Source of the DNA: Lentibacillus sp. JNUCC-1
GTDB lineage: Bacteria; Bacillota; Bacilli; Bacillales; Amphibacillaceae
Reading direction: 5' to 3'
Assembly: GCF_009741735.1 (NCBI RefSeq)
Contig: NZ_WHOH01000001.1
Location: forward strand, 124,001-188,000
DNA: 64,000 nt
Part shown: piece after piece, positions 63,812-64,000 of the stretch
Numbering within the stretch: the first letter of the stretch is position 1
Layout: every line of letters starts with the position of its first letter
The notes under the pieces: generated by a model
Told to the model about the DNA's origin: nothing
Database searches by the model: none
Seen by the model: the letters and a program-made list of their open reading frames with translations, nothing else
Program-made: the position numbers and the translations under genes

Positions 63812-64000
63812 ATGACTTCACCAGCTTTACCTGCAGTTGTTCAGGCACGGGTTATGTCCCAGCCGGGCTTGACCGTATATGTTCCGTACATCAGTGGTTT
63901 GCAAAATGCTCCTGTTCAGAATGCAATTAATGAGAGCATCTACCACAATGTTATGAACCTTATTCAAACCCAGTATCATCAGCAGCAAGTTCAGCAATTT
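63812..64000 (+). CDS. DUF3298/RsiV-like protein, N-terminal part
   Basis: 63 codons before the right edge: MTSPALPAVVQARVMSQPGL then TVYVPYISGLQNAPVQNAINESIY. Matches the start of DUF4163/DUF3298 proteins of bacilli (PdaC/RsiV-like extracellular domains). No signal peptide in the visible part. AAGGATG is 7 nt before the ATG. Confidence 0.7.
   Translation, partial: MTSPALPAVVQARVMSQPGLTVYVPYISGLQNAPVQNAINESIYHNVMNLIQTQYHQQQVQQF

Overview
The window looks like chromosomal DNA of an aerobic to facultatively anaerobic, endospore-forming Bacillaceae, most like the halotolerant Lentibacillus/Virgibacillus/Oceanobacillus group. The reasons are strong GGAGG ribosome sites, a des-desK-desR cold-shock operon, small YjcZ sporulation peptides, a YIEGIA/capping-subunit pair, osmolyte transport genes (a BCCT carrier and an orphan glycine-betaine binding lipoprotein), and intergenic repeats of a kind I remember from halophilic bacilli. 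No rRNA, tRNA, CRISPR array, prophage or transposase gene was seen.

Layout. 1-5.2 kb: a TtrBCA/SrdBCA-type molybdoenzyme operon (minus strand, left edge cut) behind a promoter with an Fnr-like box. 5.3-9.6 kb: a CuA-type haem-copper oxidase operon and a divergent dihaem cytochrome c gene. 9.8-16.1 kb: cyclophilin lipoprotein, DUF4396, Hsp20, des/desK/desR, YppG-like protein, DUF2268 metalloprotease. 16.7-22.8 kb: spore-related small genes, an operon of three exported coiled-coil proteins plus a signal peptidase I, and the YIEGIA pair. 23.6-26.8 kb: a multi-subunit flavin/Fe-S amine (proline/opine/HcnABC-like) dehydrogenase in two divergent units. 27-38.4 kb: prfC, DUF4870, betaine-binding protein, sbcCD, AhpD-like, OsmC, MFS and DMT transporters. 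38.4-46.6 kb: cydABDC and a BCCT carrier. 46.7-53.2 kb: Hsp20, GNAT, C39 peptidase, MMPL transporter, S1-domain protein, phosphoesterase. 53.3-56.4 kb: an antiterminator-controlled N-acetylglucosamine-type PTS. 56.4-64 kb: UDG-like gene, PadR/DUF1129 pair, quinone reductase-like, GDPD, macrodomain, MATE and a DUF3298 fragment.

Themes. (1) Respiratory flexibility: a CuA oxidase, bd oxidase and anaerobic molybdoenzyme in one window, with Fnr-like and Rex-like sites at two of the operons. (2) Two families of non-coding repeats. Family 1 has five copies bounded by short inverted repeats; some copies carry nested hairpin cassettes whose stems covary. Family 2 is a long imperfect hairpin that sits directly behind stop codons and is triplicated at 58.5 kb. 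(3) Seven otherwise normal genes are each broken by one base in a short homopolymer. That is either a base-calling/assembly artefact or real reading-frame decay, and it affects how every 'split' gene here should be read.
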